A stretch of DNA of 34,742 bases from Chloroflexota bacterium (GTDB lineage Bacteria; Chloroflexota; UBA6077; FW602-bin22; JAMCYS01): the NCBI GenBank assembly GCA_023473795.1, contig JAMCYS010000008.1, positions 1 through 34,742 on the forward strand, in the 5' to 3' direction. Every line of letters starts with the position of its first letter. Within the stretch, counting starts at the first letter, position 1. The translations under genes were made by a program, and so were the position numbers. The notes beneath the pieces are model-generated. The model was given only the letters and a program-made list of their open reading frames with translations. It was not told the DNA's origin and ran no database searches. Positions 1-7,497 of the stretch are shown piece after piece.

Positions 1-27
1 GGCCCTCATTCTCATCGACCCTTACCG
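1..27. repeat. Left-edge inverted copy of 996-1022
   Basis: Bases 1-27 match the reverse complement of 996-1022 at 26 of 27 positions; only base 23 differs. Similarity stops at base 28. The internal copy sits just after the Walker A region of the VirD4-like gene. This is likely a chimeric contig end. Confidence 0.85.
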
Positions 28-2320
28 ACGACCTGTTCTGAGGCTGCACTAGTTCGAGGAGGTCACCCTCGTCTATCTCGGATCCCAACTCGCGACTCAG
101 GTAGGTTCCGTCTTCGGCGCTGGTGTGGAAGGCGAAAAGGCCGTCGAGATTGGCGAAAACCGCCGCCCGCAGTGCCCGGTGGCCGTCGCGATCGAGCGCG
201 TCCAATCTGGCCAGGCTCTGGGTGGCCAACACCAGGTTGGCACCATACTTGGCGAGCTCAGAAAGGACCGTCTCATAGTCGGCGCCAGGCATAGTATGGA
301 ACTCGTCGACGACCAGCGTGGCCCGTCGGCGCTCCTCCGTCGGCAGTGAGGACTGCTCGCCCATCAGGAGCCCGACGAGATTGACGATGGTGCCGCCGAT
401 GAGAGCTGCCGTGTCCTCGCCTACCTCGCCCTTGGCCGTGTTAACGAGCACAATGGCCCCGGCACTCAGCCAACGCGACGGCTCGATCGTCGACTTAGGC
501 TGGCCTACTACAGCCCGTGCCGCCCAGCTGCCGGCGAAGCGCTGGACCTTCGTCTGCACGGGGTTGATGATCTCCAGCTGCAGACGCCGGTCGAGAGTAT
601 CATAGTAGCCCGACCACCAAGCCTTGACCAGCGGGTCGCGCACCAGGGTAACCACGCGGCGCCGGAAGCCCGTGTCGGTGAGGAGCGCCGGTACCTCCAG
701 GACAGTGTGTTGGCGCGAGCGCCCCTCCGGGTCTGCGGCGCACATCGCCTCGTTCGCCTCGTACAGAGTGAGGAGGGCATAGCGGAAGGCGTCCTCCATG
801 CGAGGGCCCCAGAAGCGATCGAACTCCCGCCGGAAGATGAGCAGGGTGTTGGCGACGGCCTTGTCGCGCGCCCAGCCAAGGCCGGTGTCAAGCAGGTTCA
901 GGCCGAAGGGGCGTTCGCTATTGCCTACGTCGAGGTAGACCATGTTCTCCCGCCGGCCGGGTGGCACCAGCCCGAGGGCCGCACGGGCGAGGTCGCGGTG
1001 AGGGTCGATGAGAATGAGGGCCGGTCGCCCGAGGTCGATGTCCGCGCCCTCCATCACGTGTTGCACGATCCTCAGCAAGAGGGACGATTTTCCGCGCCGT
1101 GTCTTGGCCACGAGCAGGAGATGCCGACGCAGCAGGTCCTCGGGCAGGCAGACGGGAACCTCGCGCCCCTGATGGGTCGAGACGCCAATGTGACAACCCC
1201 GGGTCAGTGTGAACGGCTGGGGTAGGCGCAGACGCGGACCCGTGCGCTCCAGGAGCGGCACGTCGGCCAGCGCCAGCGGCAGGTGCCAGAGACCGGCCAG
1301 TTCGTGCATGTTGAGGATGGACGCCTGGCGGGCCGGCCCCAGCAGTGTGAGCGCTCGCAGGTCGCGCCCTCCGACGGCCAACGGGCGGGAGGCAAGGCTG
1401 TTGCCTGCGGCCAGGTCGTACTGATGGTAGGCCGCGGCAAGGCGCGATACCCTTGCCTCCAACTCCACCTCGGGGCGCTCCTGCGGCGCGAAGACCGTGA
1501 GGCGCAGCTCTACCAAGTAGGCCATTCGGCTGATCTTCTCGCGCACGAGCCGCGGGTCGTACACGGTGTGTCCGCCCAACCGCTGCCCCAGCCAGAGGAG
1601 GCCGGGCGCCACCAGTCCGACCCCGCACCCCAGCAGGGCCAGATTCAGCCACTGGGCAGACTGGTACCACTGGTAGATCTGGAGAATGCAGGCGCCCAGG
1701 ACGAGGAGACCCGCGAAGGCCGCCACGCCCATAGTTGAGCCGTCGCCGCTGCTGCCGACGGGTGTGGTGGTGTACGGACGCTCCACGAGGAGCTGCTCGT
1801 AGCCGCGGCACCAGTTGGGGGGCGCCGGGCGCAGGACGAGCTGGCTGAGCGCCCGCCATCCCGGTGGCAAGTTCGCCAGCGTGGCCAGGACTCCCAGGAC
1901 GGGGTCTGCCTGGGCTGAGGGATCACGGGCGATCTCCATATCACCGAAGGTGCGCAAGGGCAGGCACGGTGGTCGGCGCAGAACGAGCCGGCAGGCCATG
2001 GCCTTCTCGCCTGGGGCGGGGTACGCCGGGTCGAGGCCGGGCCAGCGCCCGAGGTCTAGCTGGCGGATCTCCGCCTGTGGGTAGCATGCCCCGATCTGCC
2101 GCGTCAGGAGGCCTTGCATCTCGGGGCTCCCTGTGCGCACCAGAAACCAGCTGGCGTCGCAGGTGGCCGCCATCTCGAGACTGAATGGCTCGGGGAGCGA
2201 GACGGCCGCCAGCAGATTCTCGGCCGCAGTCACGGCCGCCGTGTTGGTTCTCGGGGTCACGACTTCCAGCAGGGCCACATACTTTGTATCGGCCCGACTC
2301 CGCCCTAACCTAATCCGCAT
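1..2320 (-). CDS. VirD4/TraG-like conjugation ATPase, 3' end off window
   Basis: A P-loop ATPase of the VirD4/TraG/HerA-FtsK superfamily, the probable coupling or motor protein of this secretion system. The frame is open from the ATG at 2320 to the left edge, giving 773 visible residues. Two hydrophobic segments lie at roughly residues 190-250. They precede the cytoplasmic ATPase, which has a Walker A-like AKTRRGKSS (Lys411) and a Walker B VVDEFHTMPG (Asp672-Glu673), followed by NLVLATQSLARL, typical of the sensor strand in this family. The Walker A first position is Ala rather than Gly, as also seen in VirB4-type proteins. The start overlaps the stop of the upstream small gene by 11 bases, so it is the last visible gene of the operon. 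The final 27 bases of the window look like an inverted copy of part of this same gene, so the terminal residues may be artefactual. It could instead be a HerA-like translocase rather than a strict coupling protein. Confidence 0.82.
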   Translation of the reverse strand, partial: MRIRLGRSRADTKYVALLEVVTPRTNTAAVTAAENLLAAVSLPEPFSLEMAATCDASWFLVRTGSPEMQGLLTRQIGACYPQAEIRQLDLGRWPGLDPAYPAPGEKAMACRLVLRRPPCLPLRTFGDMEIARDPSAQADPVLGVLATLANLPPGWRALSQLVLRPAPPNWCRGYEQLLVERPYTTTPVGSSGDGSTMGVAAFAGLLVLGACILQIYQWYQSAQWLNLALLGCGVGLVAPGLLWLGQRLGGHTVYDPRLVREKISRMAYLVELRLTVFAPQERPEVELEARVSRLAAAYHQYDLAAGNSLASRPLAVGGRDLRALTLLGPARQASILNMHELAGLWHLPLALADVPLLERTGPRLRLPQPFTLTRGCHIGVSTHQGREVPVCLPEDLLRRHLLLVAKTRRGKSSLLLRIVQHVMEGADIDLGRPALILIDPHRDLARAALGLVPPGRRENMVYLDVGNSERPFGLNLLDTGLGWARDKAVANTLLIFRREFDRFWGPRMEDAFRYALLTLYEANEAMCAADPEGRSRQHTVLEVPALLTDTGFRRRVVTLVRDPLVKAWWSGYYDTLDRRLQLEIINPVQTKVQRFAGSWAARAVVGQPKSTIEPSRWLSAGAIVLVNTAKGEVGEDTAALIGGTIVNLVGLLMGEQSSLPTEERRRATLVVDEFHTMPGADYETVLSELAKYGANLVLATQSLARLDALDRDGHRALRAAVFANLDGLFAFHTSAEDGTYLSRELGSEIDEGDLLELVQPQNRSSVRVDENEG

Positions 2321-2600
2321 TGCGATCTGCCTCCACCTCGGCGCACCCGCCTTCATGGCCGCCACTCGGCGCCTTGTTCGCCTTTCCGGCGAGCAGCTGC
2401 GCAATGATGGCGTATTCCTCCAGCACTAGGCGGAAATCGGAGCCAGAGCAGCGCCGCCAGGGACGGTTAGTGAGGGCCTCCGTGAAGGCGATGATCTCCG
2501 CCGGTTGCCAGCCTAGCATCCCGCCGAGACGAAGCACGCCCTCACGTAAGCGCAGGCGTTCGTCCCTTGTGGCCGGCGCAGGGTTAGTCGTATTAGCCAC
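2310..2600 (-). CDS. Small hypothetical protein in conjugation operon
   Basis: A 96-residue soluble protein that I do not recognise. It is placed here because the frame is preceded by a GGAG-type ribosome site just before a GTG at 2600. It starts within the last codons of the primase gene and ends just inside the next ATPase gene, the same overlap pattern as the rest of the operon. The protein is predicted helical, with RLRLREGVLRLGG and a stretch around AEIIAFTEALTNRPW. It has no signal peptide or membrane segment and a polar, Gly/Glu-rich tail. The reading frame continues upstream through the primase gene in another frame, but that part has no composition typical of a protein. A DNA-binding or accessory role near the primase is possible but unsupported. 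Confidence 0.55.
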   Translation of the reverse strand: MANTTNPAPATRDERLRLREGVLRLGGMLGWQPAEIIAFTEALTNRPWRRCSGSDFRLVLEEYAIIAQLLAGKANKAPSGGHEGGCAEVEADRNAD

Positions 2601-3684
2601 CTTCTCCGCTCCCTTCTCCTGCTCCCCGGGCCTGGGCCAGCAGCCCAAAGAACTCGGCGGCCCCGCCGGGCCGCTGGCCCAGGTCATTAAGGTCGCACCC
2701 TTCCGGCAGCGGCACAGTCTGCCAGCGTTCGCCGAAAGCCAAGGCAAAGCGGGCGTCCGCCTCCCGCCCGGCCTTGTCTCCGTCGAAGAGCCCGTAAATG
2801 GTCTTCGCGTGGGCCAGAAACTGCAGGCGCCCGCTCGGCAGGTGCGTGCCGCAGGGGCTGAAGGCAGGGAGTCCCCAGCCCACGGCGGTGAGGTAATCGA
2901 AAATCCCCTCGCAGAGGAAGACCTCCTTCTGCCCAATAGTCCTATCTTGGCCCAGCATGGGGCGTCTGCCGCTGAGGGCCAGATACTTGGGTGCTTTGTC
3001 GTCGTCCGTCAGACGGCGGCCGATGAACCAGGCGGTATGGCCGCCTCTCACTTCCGGCACGACAATGCGCCCGGCCAACAACTCACGGGGTGCGCCCTCG
3101 CTCTTGGTGAGGTTGGACTTGGCTAGGAGGCCGAGCTCCTGGGCGATTTCCAGCCCACCCGTGCGTCGCAGGTACGCGGCGAGCGAGTGTCCGTCGGCAT
3201 AGCCCAGGCCGCAAGCCCGGACAACTCGGCCTGCGATTCTGCGCCCTCGCAAATACTCCAGTGCCTGCTGTTCATGCCAGAGGTTGCTCTGATACAGCGC
3301 GGCGGCCGTGTCCATGACGACCTGTTCGTCCAGCGACAGCCGCTCCCAATCTCGCTTCCGCTCAGTGGGGAAGTCGCTTCTACCGCCAACAGGTGTGGAC
3401 GATCTGGCCAGGCGGCTACACGCTTCGAGGAAGCCGACGCCTTCTTGGCGCATCACGAAGTCGATGGCGTCGCCGTGGGCCCCGCAGCCGAAACAATGGA
3501 AGTGCTGGTCTTGTTCGTCCACCAGGAGGCTTGGGTGCCGGTCCTCGTGGAACGGGCACAGGCCCTGCCACTTCCCGGGGCCGACCCGGCGCAGTCGCAC
3601 ACCACTCCCTTCCAACAGACAGACCAGGGGATTATTAAGCTTCAGGGCCGCCAGATCGAGACGCGCTCTTGATTCATCGACCAT
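2593..3684 (-). CDS. Short DnaG-type primase (CHC2 zinc finger plus Toprim)
   Basis: A DNA primase of the DnaG superfamily, which makes RNA primers and is often carried by conjugative elements to prime the transferred strand. The N-terminus has the CHC2 zinc-binding pattern: Cys43 and His46 (CPFHEDRHPS), then Cys64 and Cys67 (HCFGCGAHGD). Further on are a Toprim-like VFLCEGIFDYL with its acidic residue and FDGDKAGREA, the DxD metal site. At 363 residues it is shorter than chromosomal DnaG (about 600), with no obvious C-terminal helicase-interaction domain. I chose the ATG at 3684 because GGAGG sits 6 bases upstream. The alternative GTG at 3687 would be only 3 bases from it. It overlaps the VirB4 stop by 11 bases. 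Confidence 0.88.
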   Translation of the reverse strand: MVDESRARLDLAALKLNNPLVCLLEGSGVRLRRVGPGKWQGLCPFHEDRHPSLLVDEQDQHFHCFGCGAHGDAIDFVMRQEGVGFLEACSRLARSSTPVGGRSDFPTERKRDWERLSLDEQVVMDTAAALYQSNLWHEQQALEYLRGRRIAGRVVRACGLGYADGHSLAAYLRRTGGLEIAQELGLLAKSNLTKSEGAPRELLAGRIVVPEVRGGHTAWFIGRRLTDDDKAPKYLALSGRRPMLGQDRTIGQKEVFLCEGIFDYLTAVGWGLPAFSPCGTHLPSGRLQFLAHAKTIYGLFDGDKAGREADARFALAFGERWQTVPLPEGCDLNDLGQRPGGAAEFFGLLAQARGAGEGSGEGG

Positions 3685-5536
3685 CACTTACCTCCGAAGC
3701 CCAGCCTCTTGCCTGTCCCGGTGTGCGCCCGGCGGCTCTGGCGGCGAGATCCTGGGGGGCAGTCGTGGCCAGGCGGTGTTCTAGTGGGCTCGCCTCCACT
3801 TTCAGGACGACTCGGCTGCCCCTGGCGAAGAACAGGCCCTCGCCCTTGCTGGCGCCAAGCAAGAACTGGCGCTCCTCCGCCGTGAGGTTGAAGGCGGCTG
3901 TCACATCCTCTATGGTGGTGCTGTCCTGTTTCATGAGCAGCTTGAGGGCGGCGTTGACGAGGACCGTGCGGCCGTGCGCGGCGCCCAGGAAGTCGGCAAC
4001 GTCCTGAGTGATGGTGACCAAACCGAGGTAGTACTTGCGGGCCCGGCGGGCCATTCCCGCCAGGAAAGCAGCGCCCTCGGCGTGCTGCATCAACGTCCAA
4101 GCCTCGTCCACCACCAGCAGACGGGGGCGGTGAGAACGACGCACCTGGTTCCAGACGAAGCTGGCGATGAGATGTACACCAATCGGGCGCAACTCCGCTT
4201 CCAGCGACTGCACGTTGAAGACGACGAGGCGGCGCCCCAGGGCGACGTTGGTCTGACCGGCGAAGAGGCCACTGAGCGAGCCATCCACGTAGCGCCGCAG
4301 ACGCAGGGCTAGGCTGGCGGCGATCTCGCCCCTGCCAGCTGCCAGCACACGTTGCAGGTCGGCAAGCACCGGCGCGGGCCGACTATGGGTCGTCGGGTCC
4401 GGGGTTATACCGGCCTCCCGGTAGGTCTGCTGCAGCGCTTGATCGAGCGCGCCTCGCTCCTGAGTGCCAAGACCACGCCTCGGCTCGGCCAGCATCAGAT
4501 CAAGCAGGCCTATCAGAGCGGCCGTCTGTTCGCGCAGTGGATCGCGAGTCTCCACGTCAGCTGAATCGCCTGGCGGTAGGTCAAAGGGGTTGAGCCGTTG
4601 GCCGGACGAGCTGGCGAGGCGCACATATTGGCCGCCGACGGCCTCACAGAGGGCCCGGTACTCGTCCTCAGGATCGATCACCAGGAAGTCCACTCCCAGC
4701 AGCAGGTTGCGGAGGGCCATCACTTTGGTGAAGTAGCTCTTGCCGGCGCCCGACTTGGCGAAGACGACGAGATTGGCGTTCTCCAGCGAGGGGTCGAAGG
4801 GATCGAAGATTATGGGGGCGTGGCTGTGCTGGCCCACGCCGTAGAGTACGCCCCGCTCCATCGACAGGGTGCTCGACGAGAAGGGGAAGGTGGTGGCTAG
4901 GGAAGTGGTATCGAGGTTCCGGTAGACCTGCAGCTGGTCCTGCCCGAGGGGTAGACAGGAGCGCAGCCCTCCATCCTGTTCGAATATGGCCACCCGCGAG
5001 TGGGCGAGTATGCCTCCCAGCGTAGCCTCAACCCGCCGGGTGAGGTCATTGAGGGCGGCCAGCGAGCCTGCTCGCAGCAGCACGTACAGACTCACGGCGA
5101 ATACCTTCTCCTCCCCCCGCTGGAGCAAGTCGCGCAGCCGCTCGGCGTCCTCGTAGGCGACTTCACGCTCTGGGTCGGCGAGTCTGCCGCCGCGCGCGTC
5201 CAGTAGCCGGGAGGATTGCAGCTGCACCATTTTATGCGTCAGCGCACGCACGATGTCGTGCGAGGGCAAGGGATACATGTGCGCACTGATTTCGAGGGGG
5301 GCCTCGAAATCAATGAGTGGCTCCAGCCAGCCGGGACTGACGGAGCGGGGGTAGCCGGTCACCACTAGCGTACGCACGAACTGGTGGTCGAGGCGCAGGT
5401 GGTCGCGCGCGACCTCGACGGCCGCTGGCGCCACCAGGTCGGCGAGGGAGCGGGCGCCCTGGCTCAAGGGCCTCGGGCTTGTAGCAGCTTCACTCCGGGA
5501 AGAAGCGGCTCGACGCCGCAAAGGTAAGACAGGCAC
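3674..5536 (-). CDS. virB4: VirB4-family type IV secretion ATPase
   Basis: The VirB4/TraE-like ATPase that powers assembly and transport in type IV secretion systems, at the cytoplasmic membrane. The 620-residue protein has Walker A AKSGAGKSYF (Lys266) after NLVVF. LVIDPEDEY follows, then LLVVDEAWTLMQ as Walker B (Asp477-Glu478) and LVTITQDVADFL as the sensor motif. These are in the order and spacing of the VirB4 C-terminal domain. The first 220 residues correspond to the middle of the classical protein. The extreme N-terminal region appears to be encoded by the separate gene just upstream. The GTG start at 5536 is supported by GGAG about 9 bases upstream and overlaps the previous TAG stop by one base, suggesting translational coupling. 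Confidence 0.93.
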   Translation of the reverse strand: MPVLPLRRRAASSRSEAATSPRPLSQGARSLADLVAPAAVEVARDHLRLDHQFVRTLVVTGYPRSVSPGWLEPLIDFEAPLEISAHMYPLPSHDIVRALTHKMVQLQSSRLLDARGGRLADPEREVAYEDAERLRDLLQRGEEKVFAVSLYVLLRAGSLAALNDLTRRVEATLGGILAHSRVAIFEQDGGLRSCLPLGQDQLQVYRNLDTTSLATTFPFSSSTLSMERGVLYGVGQHSHAPIIFDPFDPSLENANLVVFAKSGAGKSYFTKVMALRNLLLGVDFLVIDPEDEYRALCEAVGGQYVRLASSSGQRLNPFDLPPGDSADVETRDPLREQTAALIGLLDLMLAEPRRGLGTQERGALDQALQQTYREAGITPDPTTHSRPAPVLADLQRVLAAGRGEIAASLALRLRRYVDGSLSGLFAGQTNVALGRRLVVFNVQSLEAELRPIGVHLIASFVWNQVRRSHRPRLLVVDEAWTLMQHAEGAAFLAGMARRARKYYLGLVTITQDVADFLGAAHGRTVLVNAALKLLMKQDSTTIEDVTAAFNLTAEERQFLLGASKGEGLFFARGSRVVLKVEASPLEHRLATTAPQDLAARAAGRTPGQARGWASEVSDGR

Positions 5537-6204
5537 TAGACGCTCCTTTCAGTCGCTCGCCCGGTTTGCATCACCGGCCCCGTGTACTGTTCTAGTTCTC
5601 TCTCCAGACGCTGCAGGCGTGCCAGTTCGGGGCACCAGCAGGCGAAGTAGAGGCGTGCGAGCTCAGCCCCCGCTAGTCGGCGAGCGCTGAGGCCACAGCG
5701 GCCCAGCTGACGAGCGACCTCCTCGCAACGGAAGGTCAACTGGCGTCGGGCATCGACCCCTCTGTCGACTGTATGGCATGTGGCAAAGGGCCATAGGCGC
5801 CGCCCATCAGGTGGGTTCTCGTCGGCCGGCACCACCACGAAGAAGCGCCGTTCCAGGAGGGTACGGTTGCGTGCCAGGCGCCTCAGGAAGCCCATGTGGT
5901 CACGTGCCAAGGCGATCACTTGATCGGACGATTGCGCCAACGCCTGCTGTTCCAGATGCGCCAGGTAGACCTCGAGGTTGAGTGGCAGCACCCGCACGAG
6001 AACCTGGGTGGGGAAGGTCAGCCCGTTGAGAAAAGCGGCGTAGCCGGCGATGACCGCCTCCTGCTCGTTCTCGCCCAGCAGGCCGAAGTTGAGCCCGCTC
6101 ACTTCCAGCACTGCACGGTGGCGCCCACCGGTCAGCTGCACGAGACCCTCATCGATCGCCTCCAGGTCGACGTGCTGCGCCTGCACAGATGGTCGTGGAC
6201 TCAT
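5536..6204 (-). CDS. TraC-like / VirB4 N-terminal-domain-like protein
   Basis: A 222-residue protein resembling the TraC-like or VirB4 N-terminal module found between prgI and virB4 in Gram-positive-type conjugation clusters. Visible features are VDLEAIDEGLVQL, then AVLEVSGLNFGLL, and ENEQEAVIAGYAAFLNGLTFPTQVLVRV. This is the typical pattern of a ferredoxin-like half with the FL-xxL-xFP-Q motif. The rest is helical and charged, with FVVVPADENPP. No Walker motif is present, so it is probably a structural partner of the ATPase. The ATG at 6204 overlaps the prgI-like stop (ATGA), and its own TAG overlaps the virB4 GTG. The frame stays open upstream to 6582, but that part overlaps the prgI-like gene and lacks protein character. 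Confidence 0.75.
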   Translation of the reverse strand: MSPRPSVQAQHVDLEAIDEGLVQLTGGRHRAVLEVSGLNFGLLGENEQEAVIAGYAAFLNGLTFPTQVLVRVLPLNLEVYLAHLEQQALAQSSDQVIALARDHMGFLRRLARNRTLLERRFFVVVPADENPPDGRRLWPFATCHTVDRGVDARRQLTFRCEEVARQLGRCGLSARRLAGAELARLYFACWCPELARLQRLERELEQYTGPVMQTGRATERSV

Positions 6205-6575
6205 TGGCTCTGCTCCTGCCAATCCAAACCAGGGCAAAGGTCGGCCCATCTGCCGCCCTCTGTCTCCAAGTCCTCCCACTGGCGGGGACGCCAAACCGCC
6301 TTTTTGGGCGTGGCCAGGTAGTGGGCCAAGACGATGCCCCATTCCTCCAGGCCGCGGCCGTGGGGACGGACCAAGGCCATAGAGACAGTGGCCAAGAGGC
6401 AGGAAACCACGGCGCCCAGGCGCAATCCCACCGACAGCTCCGGCCACTGCATCCAGAGCCCGTAGCTGCCGGCGATGCCAACGGCCAGGAACATCACCTG
6501 ACGCAGCGTCAGTCCGAAGATAGCCCTGTCCTCTACGTTGAGGTGAGTCGGAATCTCGTGACGCAAGCGAGCCAT
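6201..6575 (-). CDS. PrgI-family membrane protein (VirB3-like role)
   Basis: A 124-residue protein of the PrgI type, an inner-membrane component in Gram-positive-type secretion systems that takes the place of VirB3. The N-terminus HEIPTHLNVEDRAIFGLTLRQ matches the family signature (a short soluble stretch, then F-G-L-T-x-RQ). Two adjacent membrane segments follow, around VMFLAVGIAGSYGLWM and LRLGAVVSCLLATVSMALV. A short cytoplasmic tail contains YLATPKKAVWRP. The ATG at 6575 is chosen because CTAGGAGGTGC lies right before it. An upstream in-frame start would add only 7 residues. It sits between the pilin-like gene and the VirB4 N-terminal-like gene, the usual order. Confidence 0.8.
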   Translation of the reverse strand: MARLRHEIPTHLNVEDRAIFGLTLRQVMFLAVGIAGSYGLWMQWPELSVGLRLGAVVSCLLATVSMALVRPHGRGLEEWGIVLAHYLATPKKAVWRPRQWEDLETEGGRWADLCPGLDWQEQSQ

Positions 6576-6585
6576 ACTGCACCTC

Positions 6586-6819
6586 CTAGCCGCCAAGTGA
6601 GGACTGGATCATGCCGGCGATGATGCGAGCGGAGAGCACGATGACCAGGCCGGCGATGGCGTTGACCATCGCCGACTTGCCCCGTTCCATCTGGTGCGGG
6701 CTGCCGGCAGCGCTCATGTAGACGAAGGCACCCCACATCAGAAAGAAGGCGGCCACGGTTACCGCCGCGCCAAGGCCGATGTTGAGTAGGTTAGTGAACA
6801 GGGTGTTGATCGCTTCCAC
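6586..6819 (-). CDS. Small two-helix membrane protein, VirB2/TrbC pilin-like
   Basis: A 77-residue hydrophobic protein with two membrane segments, around NIGLGAAVTVAAFFLMWGAF and MVNAIAGLVIVLSARIIAGM. They are joined by a short polar loop containing SPHQMERGKSAM. This is the size, topology and loop character of pilin-like subunits (VirB2/TrbC or the Mbov_0395-type family). Such subunits would form the conjugative channel or pilus. The gene starts with GTG at 6819, with GAGGAG about 8 bases upstream, and ends 11 bases before the prgI-like start. Family assignment rests on topology and gene order rather than on a diagnostic motif. Confidence 0.72.
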   Translation of the reverse strand: MEAINTLFTNLLNIGLGAAVTVAAFFLMWGAFVYMSAAGSPHQMERGKSAMVNAIAGLVIVLSARIIAGMIQSSLGG

Positions 6820-6871
6820 AGTCTGAGCTCCTCTCTTGTACTGGGCAACGCACGAACAGGTTCTTAGACAT
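6791..6871 (-). CDS. Possible 26-residue leader peptide
   Basis: A very short frame starting with ATG at 6871, preceded by GGAGG at a 7-base spacing, the best ribosome site in this gap. It ends with TAA 29 bases inside the pilin-like gene, in a different frame. The predicted peptide is polar, with two cysteines, and resembles nothing I know. It could be a translated leader that couples or tunes translation of the weakly initiated GTG pilin gene, or it could be chance. Confidence 0.25.
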   Translation of the reverse strand: MSKNLFVRCPVQERSSDCGSDQHPVH

Positions 6872-6951
6872 TAGACCACCTCCACGCTAGAGAAGACTGG
6901 TGCTAAGGTGGGAGGCCTCTGGCCGCGGGCAGCATCACCGACACCACCCGC
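6820..6951 (-). other. 132-base gap between transglycosylase and pilin-like genes
   Basis: This is the only sizeable gap within the secretion operon. It contains the possible leader peptide and the pilin ribosome site. I see no T-run terminator and no convincing promoter pair, so transcription probably reads through. Confidence 0.4.
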
Positions 6952-7497
6952 TTACGGCCGCACGGCGCCCGGTCCGGCGTAGCCATAGCGGGCGGCGACT
7001 TGCAGCACCAAGTCCACGTACCACTGCGCGTGGTTGTAGGCGTACAGTGACTGCTGCAGGTCCTCCGGCCCACCCCAGTCGCAGAGGTAGCGCGCCATCG
7101 CCGGCAAGGCGTCGCGGTAGTCATAGGGATCGCCCCCATTGCCATAGGCTGCCCAGGTGTCGGGCAGGAACTGGCCATAGCCAATGGCACCTGCTGAGGA
7201 GGTGGCCATGTTGGCTCCGAAGTCGGACTCGACCTCGGCCACCGCTGCCAACACCTGCCAGGGCAGGCTGCACCTGGCGGCCGCGCTCTGCATCGCCGGC
7301 ATCTGCTCCGGCGGGATCTCCCCCGCTGGGTAGGCGGAGACGACGGGCGCGGGGCTGGGAGCTGCCTCAAAGACGACGGCGAGGCTGGCAATGACAAAGG
7401 CGAGCGCGAGCAACACCGCGAGTGCCAATCCCGCCGCTACCTTCACAGCATCCCGCCAGAGGCTCCCCAGAACTAGCGCGAGCAAGCGTCCCTGCAT
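6952..7497 (-). CDS. Membrane-anchored lytic transglycosylase (VirB1-like)
   Basis: A 181-residue peptidoglycan-cleaving enzyme with an SLT/lysozyme-like fold, which would open the wall locally for the secretion apparatus. An N-terminal membrane anchor (VAAGLALAVLLALAFVIASL) is followed by a short extracytoplasmic linker. The catalytic region has the glutamate in AEVESDFGANMATSSAGAIGYGQF, the ES...S-GAIGYGQF pattern of the family. It continues with DTWAAYGNGGDPYDYRDAL and the terminal LYAYNHAQWYVDLVL. The ATG at 7497 overlaps the TGA of the VirB6-like gene by one base. The frame remains open much further upstream, but there it runs out of frame with VirB6 and is arginine-rich noise. Confidence 0.87.
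   Translation of the reverse strand: MQGRLLALVLGSLWRDAVKVAAGLALAVLLALAFVIASLAVVFEAAPSPAPVVSAYPAGEIPPEQMPAMQSAAARCSLPWQVLAAVAEVESDFGANMATSSAGAIGYGQFLPDTWAAYGNGGDPYDYRDALPAMARYLCDWGGPEDLQQSLYAYNHAQWYVDLVLQVAARYGYAGPGAVRP

Noticed and set aside
918-1859. Long open minus-strand frame across the VirD4-like gene
   Set aside because: Rich in Arg, Pro, Ala and Gly without domains, and out of frame with the continuous ATPase frame that has both Walker motifs.
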